Positions 9,750 through 18,881 of a stretch of DNA of 22,031 bases are shown here, in pieces; within the stretch, counting starts at the first letter, position 1; every line of letters begins with the position of its first letter. This stretch comes from Coprinopsis marcescibilis (Eukaryota; Basidiomycota; Agaricomycetes; Agaricales; Psathyrellaceae): contig ML210484.1 of the NCBI GenBank assembly GCA_004369085.1, forward strand, positions 1 to 22,031, given 5' to 3'. The notes beneath the pieces are model-generated. The model was not told the origin of the DNA, made no database searches, and was given only the letters and a program-made list of their open reading frames with translations. A program made the position numbers and the translations under genes.

Positions 9750-10835
9750 GGTTTATACTTGTGGCTATGATTTCTCTTTCGCTTTGCCTCCCAGGTTTCG
9801 TCCTACGCTTTCCCCCCTACGCTCTGGCGCCCTCTGATGATCGATTCACTCATTATGATCGCCCATACGTATACCCATTTGCATCCCTTCGTTTACACTC
9901 TACGTGCTGCACTGATGCTGTAATTTTATTTATGATAGCTGGGTCAAGGTTCGTCGTGTGGTGATTGGTTGGCGGTTTGATGGCAGTGGAGGGCGTTCGA
10001 CACAACCCCTTACCCCTTTGACCTCGACCTCGACCGTGTTCATGACCTCCCTTGCGACGATTGACTTGTATCTTGACCCATAGACGATTTTGCTACTTAC
10101 TATTACTACTGCATAGACTACTACTTAACTGAACATGAACGTGTACTTAATGTAATCACTGACTTCGGTTCGCCGACAATCCTGGGGAGATGTAATTTTT
10201 TTCCCAGCGGCCACGCTGTAAGGCACCACTGCCTTGCCATGGCGGCGCCGTTGTCCCTTGGAAGTAGTATTTCTCTGTATTTCTCTGCCATCGACCCAGA
10301 TGACTTGTCGGGCCGGAAGCTTTAGCGCGTCGCCATGGGACTGGTTAAAGATTTTCGACAGAGATAAAGTGCAAGGGAGCCGCAAAAGGGGCGGAGATTG
10401 CGAGGACTAGGACTTTCTGGAAGTGAAGTCGAGAAAAACACATGAAGAATTCCTATTCTGCCTTGAAGATTCCGTTTATGTAGTCTTTTGATAATGTGGT
10501 GTCCCTGTGTCCTTGTTGAAGATGACTTGTACTCGGAGTGAATGAAAGAGGGTGAGAATTTGTGGGGTATGTAGTTTGCTGACGATGATACCCGAAGTAG
10601 TAATCCCATTGGAACATTCAATAGGTCGCCTTGAGGTGTCCGCCAAATCTCGCAATCCGCCTCCGCCAAGAAATGGGGCGAATGTGAGCAGAGCACGAGT
10701 TGCCATTCTCACGCCTTGCAGCTCCGTATCATTGTATCATGGGCACTTTGAAGCGGGAGTGTTTAAATAGTGTATGGATATAAAGAGCTCATCCGCTCGA
10801 CGCTCGACCTTTTGAGCCCCCGAAGTCCATCAAAC
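9750..10835. other. Long intergenic region
   Basis: About 1.1 kb between the transporter and seven-helix copy F. Several unsupported ORFs of 70-125 codons occur on both strands, but none has a known motif, a membrane pattern or splice-consistent continuation. A CTACTTACTATTACTACTG-like, TAC-rich patch occurs near 10090-10130. The right end holds the promoter of copy F. Confidence 0.45.
10779..10785 (+). promoter_or_regulatory. Probable TATA box of copy F
   Basis: TATAAAG lies 51-57 nt upstream of the ATG at 10836 of the seven-helix gene, a typical distance for a fungal TATA promoter with a short leader. Assigned by sequence and position only. Confidence 0.5.
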
Positions 10836-12091
10836 ATGGCCTCCTTCGATCGAGAGTATATTGGCAGGTTACTCGCCGGATCCGCCTATGCCAATTTCAC
10901 CGTCACCCTCGTCGGCGTCGGTATGTTCTGTACAGTCAATGATATACTTTATATTCTGACTTGCGATACTCGCGTTCTTACGTGTAGGTGTCCAGCTGTT
11001 CATGACGTCGTACAGCTTGTCCAACTTTTTCGAGTCGCCAAAGGAGGCTCGGAGGGGCAAAGCACCGTATATTGTGGCTAGCTTCGTCATCTTTGTGCTG
11101 TTTACGCTCTCGGCGTCGTTGGATGTGTATGCGCTGTATGATCATTTGCTCTCGTCGTCCTCGGGTTTGGAGTATATGAGGGGGTCGGCTGGGATCGATC
11201 AGGAGTGGCCGCGTGTGCTTAGCGTGTTTGCGTGGACGTTTGGGATGCTGACGGGAGATGGCCTGCTGGTGAGTGTGGTTCCTGTATTTGGGCTGGGGTG
11301 TGTGTGCTTAGTAGAGGGTTGGTGATAGTTGTATAGGTGCTATATCCTGTGGGCGCATGCGTGGTGGGTCGTCATCCTCCCCGGACTGGGATACCTCGCG
11401 ACTATTGGTAAGTTTATTGTTGTTTAGAATGATAGTCTAGGACTTGGCCGTTTGGCATCTTACATTGTGTATTTAGCTATGGGGATTGCGGTAGCAGCTC
11501 AGCAGCCCGACCACGACCCAGACCAAAAGTTCATCACGGCTTTCGTCTTCCTCGCGGTGATATTCAACCTCATGGTCACCTTCCTCATCTGTTTCCGCCT
11601 CCTCCGCGCGCGCGGCTCCATGTTGCAGGTGTTTGACCCGGAGCATGTCAAAGTCTACACCCGGATCGTCGCGATACTTATCGAAGCTGCGTTGCCTGCT
11701 GCGGTGTTTGGAGTTGGATATGCGATTACGATCCAGGTTCCGTATGAGCGGAACACACAGGGCATTTCGAGTTACCATATCTCGAATGTGATTTTTGCTG
11801 GATTTTATTTCTTGTTCTCGGTGCGTAATCTTCTGTGCTGAATTTTTGTGACTGGTACGGTGTTCTTATATTTGAATTGGGGATGGGTAGACGCTGTCGC
11901 CGCAGATGATCATTTTTAGGGTTACGACTGGGAGGTCGTGGGTGAATGCGACGGATGTGTCGGAGGGTGTGAGGGTTTCTGATCCAGAGAGGGCCGTTGG
12001 GCCTGTCTTTGCGGTGGGGCAGACGTCAACTCGTTGGACCCAACGGACGAATGCTGGGGAAGAGGGGTTGGAGGAGGGGACGATGAAGTAG
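10836..12091 (+). CDS. Seven-helix (GPCR-like) membrane protein, copy F, intact
   Basis: The five exons are 10836-10920, 10988-11268, 11329-11407, 11477-11820 and 11891-12091, giving 329 aa. Exon lengths 85, 281 and 79 are identical to those of copy C, and all four introns have the same positions and phases. Landmarks are GKAPYIVASFVIFVLF in helix 2, a GDGLL motif ending exon 2, LYRCYILW starting exon 3, PGLGYLATIG before intron 3, FRLLRARG after helix 5, YTRIVAILIEAALPAAVFG in helix 6, and SPQMIIFRVTTGRSWV after helix 7. A hydrophilic C-terminal tail of about 50 residues follows. In exon 3 the acceptor at 11328 was chosen because it restores LYRCY; a later AG at 11336 would delete it. The gene faces copy G tail to tail with about 250 bp between stop codons. 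Function is unknown; a sensing role is only suggested by topology. Confidence 0.9.
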
Positions 12092-12338
12092 TGAATTGGG
12101 AGGGCGGTACAGAGGGAATGGTGTGATGGTATGTAGAACGTTGTTAAAAGTAATGACTTCGGTATGGATCTGGTTCTCTGTAGAGCTGTGGAAGACAAAC
12201 CATATCGTTAATTTTAAATCTTGGTGTCATGATAAGATCAAATACAACAATGTCAACTGTTAGAATTGTGTTTGTTTGTATCTACGCGTCGTAACGCACT
12301 ACACGGACATGCTACTATTTTGGACCTTCTATTTACCT

Positions 12339-13581
12339 TCACACGGACGCGTTTGGATTAGAGTCGGATTCGAACGAGGCATCCTTGGCAGCCGCAAAAA
12401 CTGGGCCTCCGCCTTTCTCCGGTGAGCTGATGTGCATCCCTTCGGAAACCTCTGTCGCAAAGGATCGACCTGTAGTAACACGGAAGATGATGATCTGCGG
12501 CGCGAGCGTCTAGTTACATTCAGTCAGTATCATGGTAATCGAATTTGCAATGGATATATTACGAACCGCAGATAAGAAGTACAGGCCTGCAAACACCATC
12601 AATGTGATATACCTTTTTGACTCCTCTATGGCGCTGTCAGCTTCGGGAAGGATGAGAAGTATGGCCTGGCCGACGCCGAAGATTGTGACTGGGAGGGCGG
12701 CTTCGATGAGGATGATGGCCATGCGTGAGTAGACTTTGAGGTGGCTGCGGGAGAATGCTTCGGACATTGACTTGCGCGCGCGGAGGAGACGGAAGCAGAG
12801 GAGGAAAGTCATGCTAATGTTGAGGATAGCGGAGAGGAGGGTGAAGGCTGTGTGAAGTTTTCGGCCTATGTATGGGTCGGTTTCGACGTTGGGGGCGCTT
12901 ATGTATAACCCAATACCTTTGTTGGAACTTGGCAGTCAGCGGGAAGACATACGGGTTTTTTTGGTGATGCACTGACCGATGATGGATAGGTAGTTGAGCC
13001 CGGGGATGATTAACACCCACAACCGGTCTTTCCATAAGATGAAGCAGCGGTATAGCTGTGGTAAAACATGTACCGTTAGAGACAAAATGGAGAATGTGTC
13101 GAAGACGGAACTACTCGCCAAGAGGCCATCAGCGACGAAGAGTCCAAACACTCCGACAAAAAGGCTGACGTTGCGCACCCAGGAGGTCCTGTCGAACGTG
13201 TCTGTCAACCTGAGAATGTCTGTGCCAGATTGTGCTTCAAATAGAGTGCGGAAGCTGGTGTAGGCGTCGAGAACGGTAGAGAGAGTGAATAGAGTGCATA
13301 TGAATAAGCCAGTGATGATATACGGTGCTCGACCCTTGCGTACGGCGAGCGGGGACTCGAGAAACGTCGTAAGGCCATACAGTGAAATAAAAATCTGTAT
13401 TCCTGTATGTCGGAGACAGCATGGAAGTGAGGATAATTTTAACAATATGATATCCTGCAAGGTGAAGAGAGGATAACCGTACCTGCCCCAGCGACTGAGA
13501 TGATGACGTTGGAGAAGAGCGCTGCGCCTTGAGAGACTTCCCGAAGAGGTCCACGTCAAAGTCCTCCGAAAAGTCTGACAT
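12339..13581 (-). CDS. Seven-helix membrane protein, copy G, frameshifted in exon 1 (possible pseudogene)
   Basis: Exons are 13581-13483, 13402-13119, 13055-12977, 12916-12567 and 12509-12339. Exons 2-5 are open and match the family: IQIFISLYGLTTFLES, VADGLL, LYRCFILW (exon 3 again 79 nt), PGLNYLSIIG, FRLLRARKS, IILIEAALPVTIFGVGQA and APQIIIFRVTTGRSF, with a tail of about 40 residues. Two problems are visible. Exon 1 from the only suitable ATG is 99 nt, while the other copies have 85, 85, 100 or 106 (all one more than a multiple of three), so the start is out of frame with helix 1, and the correct frame has a TGA upstream. Intron 2 begins GCGAGT rather than GTGAGT, a GC-AG intron that may still splice. 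Either this is a recent pseudogene, or there is a sequence error, or an unseen upstream exon supplies the start. Confidence 0.75.
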
Positions 13582-14400
13582 CCTTGGTGCGAAGTCCTTT
13601 ACGAAGTGCCAACCAAAGCACCGAAGGATCTTTGGACACGGCGGCGTTTTAAGGCTTCGAGTGTGGGACACCAAATCACCTACATTGCAAAACGTGCTCG
13701 GCATCCTTGGGCATATGTCTAATATTAGACCCAGGAACCCCTGTGGCGCTTGAGCCATGGGCGGTGATGCGTAGATAGATACGGCAAGTGAACATGGTTG
13801 AAGATCCTTTTCCACTCTCGTTCGATGTCGCGAGTAGTGCACGCAGCTCGGGCTCATGTGTAATAAATGTATTGATAATTGCGCACTAAGGGTGATCCCT
13901 TTTGCTATCGGGAGCAAGGCTCGTTCAACTTAACGTGATCCGTCTATAGCAAACCATATGCATAAAATCTCTCTAAGGTGCAGGGAGGCATAGGCTCCCC
14001 CTTGTGAGCATTCACGCTGTACTAGGTGCTATTATTCGCAACAATTCTGAATGATCGGGGTCACCGGAGTCTCACAAATTACAAGTTTTAATTGAAATGA
14101 GCGCCAGGAGGCACCGCAGCGCTCTCATGTCAATGATCATCTGAGAAAGGGGGTCAGAAATAGTCGCTGATGGGGCGTTCCCGGCCTTCGTTTGAACTTT
14201 GATTTTTACTTGGGCGGATTGGAATGCATGTATCTACAATGAATGCGCATTGATTGTAATATATTAAGAGTATATCTAGTAAGTGAAGTCGACTCCTAGT
14301 CAAGATATCTTTGTTCATGTCGGACTCAAGCGACGTTTGTGAGCAAGTCTTTGAGACTGAGGTCCATTTTCAAAGCCGACCCTGGCAAACGTTACTTCCC
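13582..14400. other. Intergenic, promoter side of copy G
   Basis: About 820 bp with no supported gene. On the minus strand an open frame runs from about 13917 into exon 1 of copy G, but its sequence has no family features and the extension looks like leader or chance. The 3' flank of the small secreted protein gene lies at the right end. Confidence 0.45.
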
Positions 14401-14879
14401 CTATTTTCTGCTGGTCAGACTCTTCACCTTTGCCCCAGGCTGCGCATTATGTGACTGAAACTGGACAGCCTCCTTGAGCCTCTGCTGTTTGAGTGCTGAT
14501 TCGAGAGATATTAGACTTACATATATCATCTGCTTGTCCACCTTGGCTCCGCAGAGCTTGCAGGTAGTGAGTGATGCACGCTGCTCGAGCTCTTCGTAGA
14601 GGCACGCGTGGTGAAGTCGGAGAGGTCCGCAGAGCGGACTTCGAGGTAGGAGTCGAGGAGGTTGCGAAACCATGGATGGGCCACGTAAAACGTTGAGATT
14701 AGTGTTTGCAGATGCGAAGTAAGAGTTCTTACATCGCTAGGTTGCAGCCCCATATCCTCAATATCCACAAAGTCTCTGGTCAGTACCTCCGAATTCTCGG
14801 TGGTGTATGAAAAACCTAGCACGCTGCTTAGGAAAAGCATGATGATGAGCGCTGGACCCGAGAAGGAGGAAAAGTGCAT
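14401..14879 (-). pseudogene. Small secreted CxxC protein, copy 1, degraded
   Basis: I do not recognise the family, but the neighbour at 15354-15828 is a clear paralogue, which lets the gene be read. The ATG at 14879 starts a signal peptide (MHFSSFSGPALIIMLFLSS). It continues with SEVLTRDFVDIEDMGLQ, a second part DSYLEVRSADLSDFTTR, and then, in another frame, LYEELEQRASLTTCKLCGAK with a CxxC pair and a basic C-terminus (HNAQPGAKVKSLTSRK) ending at 14401. Two lesions separate these parts. The intron that starts at 14732 (GTAAGA) has no AG acceptor where the paralogue has one (CGCAAC at 14661-14666 against CGCAG), and near 14601-14606 one base is missing relative to the paralogue, shifting the frame before the CxxC region. 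An unspliced reading would yield about 117 residues ending at 14526, without the cysteines. Another ATG at 14954 is in frame but would bury the signal peptide. Confidence 0.66.
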
Positions 14880-15353
14880 TCTGAGCGCTCGTTTGGAAGG
14901 GTAGGAATGAGGGTGTGTGGCGAGTGAAGCGACTGTTGGGTTTAGATGCTTCACTCACGGACGTGTGTGGGTGTAGATGGAAGTGTACTGCTTGGAAATC
15001 AAATGACTAAGTTTGTGTGTGGGCCGTTTTTGAGACGGCTGTGAGGGGCGCAGCCTTGTATAGACGCAGAAACGGAGTGGACTTTCTTCGTTCTGTTTAA
15101 CGATGGGGAGTAGATTTGACATTTTTGCCACAAAATTTATTTAGTTAGCCTTAAAATCGAACAGCATATAGATATCTCTATATTTAAGGTACATTGAGAG
15201 AACATGAGCTCAACGTTATCGCAGAGCTCCTACCACAACTGTACTACAGGACCATCCACATCGTAATGAGAGTGCAAGGCGCGCTGATTCCCAATGGGCG
15301 AATCCTCATTCTCTCTACGTGTCAATCGTCGTAGTATCCCGATCTGTGTAGTC
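14880..15353. other. Spacer between the two small secreted-protein copies
   Basis: About 470 bp that should contain the promoter of the left copy and the terminator region of the right copy. A TATA-like CTATACAAGG (minus strand, about 15052-15062) lies some 175 nt upstream of the ATG at 14879. No other gene was seen. Confidence 0.45.
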
Positions 15354-15828
15354 CTATCTGGACTTTTGGGTCCTCTTCAACTTCGCCCCATGCTTCTGGG
15401 CGTTATGGAGCTAGAACGATGATCAGTGCCAACGCACTGACAGTTGCATATATTGGGAACTGGTCTACTTACATACATCATGAACTTATCTACCTTCTCT
15501 CCACATTTCTTGCATGTGGTGAAGCGTGATGCACGTTTCTCTATTTCTTCGTAGAGTTCGCGGGTTGTGAACTCGGAGATGTCGGGGGAGCGCACTGCGA
15601 GGTAGGAGTCGATTAAGTCGAGAACCTGCGCAGGTGAGTTGAAATTGGTGGGTGGGAGGGAAAGAGAGGAGAGCAGATACTTGCCTCTCGAACCTGTAGT
15701 TCCATGCCGTCGACGTCCATAAAGTCTCTGGTGGAGACTTCAGAGTCGGGAGAGTACTAGGATCCTAAGGCCGCACATAGAGAGAGCAAGAGGATGAGCG
15801 CCAGGCCTTTGAACGAAATGTAATGCAT
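15354..15828 (-). pseudogene. Small secreted CxxC protein, copy 2, with in-frame stop
   Basis: Exons 15828-15685, 15625-15473 and 15410-15354 make 118 codons in constant phase. The start is a signal peptide (MHYISFKGLALILLLSLCAA), followed by SEVSTRDFMDVDGMELQ, SYLAVRSPDISEFTTRELYE, FTTCKKCGEKVDKFMMY with the CxxC pair, and HNAQKHGAKLKRTQ. Codon 24 (15757-15759), just after the signal peptide, is TAG; the neighbouring copy has a serine codon there. The first intron appears to begin GAG/GCAAGT, which fits the GC-AG consensus; an alternative donor CAG/GTTCGA nine bases earlier is also in phase. Everything after the stop is intact. Unless the stop is a sequence error or is bypassed, the gene makes only a signal peptide. 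A TATA-like element lies 75-82 nt upstream. Function is unknown; the form (short, secreted, CxxC) resembles fungal small secreted proteins. Confidence 0.72.
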
Positions 15829-15902
15829 TGTATTTGTGAGAGGGAGCTAAGAACTTGGAAGGGTTAGATGGGTGAGCAGGTAGGATGTGGGACGACCTTC
15901 GC

Positions 15903-15910
15903 TTAATATA
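15903..15910 (-). promoter_or_regulatory. TATA-like element of small secreted-protein copy 2
   Basis: On the minus strand TATATTAA lies about 75-82 nt upstream of the ATG at 15828, next to a C/G run. The spacing is typical for a fungal promoter. Assigned by pattern only. Confidence 0.45.
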
Positions 15911-16554
15911 CCCCCCGTACGCCAACGTGGATGGCTGTAGACTAAAGTGTACCATGACCTGTCTGCAAAGCCAAACTTGTCAGCTAATTATGTGTGCGCC
16001 GTCGTTATAACAGTGCTTTGGTACTGCCTTGCTCATATTATGGAAACGGTGCGTCTTCTGTATTGTGAGCGGCGGGAAGGTAACAGTGAAATTCCGCTAG
16101 GGTCAAGATATTGAATGATTTGGGGACGTCCTGGAAATCCAGTGGGCGCTTATACGCACAGTACGTGCGTAAACTGAACATCTTGAGAATTCGGGGGCAT
16201 GGCTAAGTACTTTGAAATCCTACTTTGTAAAAATTAAAGTTTAATAAACGAACGCGAAGGCATTAGTACTACCGTCCCGACGAAGCCGGATTTACGGTGT
16301 CCCTCCGATCTGCTCGGATGATTTTCAGCTCATGAGAATACGAATGTGATGTTACCCTTTGGCAGCGTTTGAATTAGGGTACATTGCGATGTTTGAACTT
16401 TGAAGCATCTGTGGTGTCTCTGTGTTTGGGATGGACGGTGGATCCAACGACTCAGGCACCCGAGGGTAAGATCTAACCGGACATGATGTCAATCAAGAAG
16501 ATGGGAGGTCAGTAGCCAGAGATTGGTCAGAGGTATGCCTATATCTGTCCAAGG

Positions 16555-16563
16555 TATATAAAG
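16555..16563 (+). promoter_or_regulatory. Probable TATA box of copy J
   Basis: TATATAAAG lies about 180 nt upstream of the ATG at 16740. This is a strong match to the TATA consensus, but the implied 5' leader of about 150 nt is longer than for copy F, and other initiators cannot be excluded. Confidence 0.45.
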
Positions 16564-16739
16564 GTATACGGCAGATTCGGTACTTAATGATCCTTGAGGC
16601 TGTTTTTGTCTTGGACTTGTGTCGCTCGTGTGATCTGTGGCTTAAGTACGAAGCGATATGATGATTCGACTTCGAGTTCGTCGTGGGGCTTTCTTTTCTT
16701 TCCTCTCCTTAAAATTCTTGGTTGACTGCCTGGTCGATT

Positions 16740-18040
16740 ATGTCTGTCTCGTCTCGTCCAGGGTTCCATTTGAATGAGTTTGATAGGGCGGTCGTTGGTG
16801 GGATGTATGCGAATGTGGGAGCAAGTCTTGTGGGTGTTGGTATGTCCTCGGATGTGCAAAGTTGGGATTATAGATCGCTGATTTGTTGATTATTCGGTTG
16901 AATGATTGGGTATAGGCGTCCAGCTATTCATGGTTGGCTCGTGTATCTCGACGTTCTTACAATCCTCGACAGCAGCGAGGAAAGGGCGCGTGCAGTATAT
17001 CCTCACGAGCGGTGTCATCTGGATCTTGTACTCGCTCTCCACGGGCTTGAACCTTTATTCTGCGTATTGGTTGTTGTTTGGAGAGTCGTCTTTTGTGGCA
17101 GTGGGGCTGGAGGATATCAGTGATGCGATGGGGGAAGACTATACCAGGCAGTGGTTTCGCGTGGCCAGCGTTGCATGTTTGGTGATTGTCTTGATTATCG
17201 CTGATGGGCTCTTGGTGAGTGCGGTGGTGGGCTTGTGGGGCTGTCTATTTTGAAGATGATTGGCTTATGGGAAACTATGTAGCTTTACAGATGCTATATC
17301 CTATGGAAGGACATGTGGTATGTTGTAATCATCCCTTGTCTTTGCTATCTCGCGACAATTGGTGGGTTTAAACTTTGACGTATCCGTGGGTGTGCTGTTG
17401 GGAGTACTGGGTATTTATGATGAGCTTACACGTGGTTGAATATAGGTTTGGCGATACGGGTTGCAATCCTTGATGGTGCGTTCCAGCGACAGGCTGTAAG
17501 CGCCGGGATCTTCCTCTCCATCCTCGTCAACGTGATGATCCCCGCGCTTATTTGTTTCCGAATACTCCAAGCACGCCGGACTATTGTGCGCTTGCTCCCA
17601 TCGAAGTACCTCACAGTCTACACGCGAGTAGTTGCAGTGCTCGTGGAGGCCGCTGTGCCCATTGCCGTGTTTGGCCTTGGGTATGCCATCGCCCTAGTGG
17701 TGTCTCAGGAAAACAAGTCGATGACGAGTGGGTCGGTACGCAAGGAAATTGTGAACCAGTTCTTTGCGACGGGGTATTTTATGTTCGTGGTATGTGGTTG
17801 ATTGCTTCTCGTGTATTCTGTGGTGCTGTGTTGATGAGCTTTGTTTCGTAGGCGCTGTCTCCGCAGATGATTGTTTATCGTGTTATTACGGGTCGGTCGT
17901 GGGTTGGTGCGACGGATGTGTGCTCGGAAGTTTGTTTGGGGGAGGACATAGGCATGGGAATGGTGTTTGCGTCGTCACATGACAGGTCGTCGCATTGCGG
18001 TAGTGATGTGGGGGAGGAAGGAGGGAGTGGGAGATCATGA
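16740..18040 (+). CDS. Seven-helix (GPCR-like) membrane protein, copy J, intact
   Basis: The five exons are 16740-16839, 16916-17214, 17283-17361, 17446-17789 and 17852-18040, giving 336 aa with the same phases as copies C and F and a 79-nt third exon. Motifs in order are LNEFDRAVVGGMYANVGASL (helix 1), GVQLFM, ARKGRVQYIL, STGLNLYSAYWLLFGES, ADGLL ending exon 2, LYRCYILW, PCLCYLATIG, VAILDGAFQRQ, FRILQARR, YTRVVAVLVEAAVPIAVFG and SPQMIVYRVITGRSWV. The polar tail of about 50 residues is acidic and Gly/Ser-rich. AILDGA-x-QRQ and STGLN are shared only with copy K, so J and K form a separate subgroup that arose by tandem duplication. A TATATAAAG lies upstream. No lesions were found. Function is unknown; homology is to the local family and topology suggests a receptor- or transporter-like membrane protein. 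Confidence 0.9.
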
Positions 18041-18881
18041 AGGGGGGTTATGGGAAGGGCTCGAGCCAAATCGAACTGTACAGTCTGTACTACTTTAAAC
18101 TCATTAATTTAATCTGGATTGGAAAATGGGAATCATGCACTTCACAATGTTCACATTTCACATGTTCACTAAGTCGGCGTTGTGTTAGGGCATCAACAAT
18201 ACTGGGACTTGCTCGAAGTTCGTCAGGCGCTTATACCATGTGGGGCAACCTGGAACAGCAGTAGGGCTGGGAAATGTGGAAGGCCATCTAAGTAAAATTT
18301 CAAAGATTCCGTTGCTGCGGGCCTCTTCTGCTCTCGGTCCTGAGACTTAAACGCAGAGCTTTGAATTTCGAACCACCGGCGGACTCGGAGATTCACGAAG
18401 GGCTCGACATTGTCCGATGGTGTCACCTCGACCGACGTTGTGCTTAGAATAGCAGAGGCCCGATTTGTACGGTCTGACAGTGGTTAGATTGCGAACTGCG
18501 TGCCGAGGCAATCTATACGTGCATGCTTGAGTGTCGATCATACAGATACTAGTCGATTTGCAATAGCTCGTGTTTCTCGTAATGCTGGTGAAGCCAGTGG
18601 TACGATACGATAACGATCGGGAGCTTGGAGTGTAGCGCGTGTAGAAGGCAGCGTGCGTGTGCCCGTTGAAGGAGGGAACAAGGTTGGATAGGCAGTTTAT
18701 GCGGGGCAAGGATTGTGATTCTTGAGGTTGTAAACTGTCTCGTGATCGAAGCTTAAAAACGAATATGGGAAGCGACGGTGGATAGGATCTAGGTGTTCCC
18801 ATCTCCTTCGCCCTTCAGACGTCCGTCCCTTGCCGTTCATCTTCTGTTTCTCCTTCATCGTACGCGGAAGCGAGTGCCATT
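18041..18881. other. Intergenic region between tandem copies J and K
   Basis: About 840 bp. A 151-codon ORF on the minus strand (18347-18802) is low in hydrophobic pattern, has no known motif and no paralogue in the window, so I treat it as chance. The right end is the former promoter of copy K. Confidence 0.45.

Larger units (their letters stand above)
15829..16739. other. Intergenic region between divergent genes
   Basis: About 910 bp separating the leftward secreted-protein gene from the rightward seven-helix copy J, so it holds two promoters back to back. TATA-type elements were noted at 15903-15910 (leftward) and 16555-16563 (rightward). No ORF in the middle has a recognisable motif. 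Confidence 0.5.

Noticed and set aside
10125..10770. Several overlapping ORFs of 70-125 codons on both strands
   Set aside because: None has a motif, membrane pattern or splice-compatible extension.
12366..12385. A sequence resembling a tRNA B box (GTTCGAATCC on the minus strand)
   Set aside because: It lies inside the last exon of copy G and no cloverleaf could be built around it.
13237..13917. A 226-codon open frame on the minus strand upstream of and through exon 1 of copy G
   Set aside because: It reads helix 2 of the seven-helix family in the wrong frame and crosses a clear intron; the extension upstream has no motif.
18347..18802. A 151-codon minus-strand ORF between copies J and K
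   Set aside because: No domain, signal peptide or paralogue; composition looks random.
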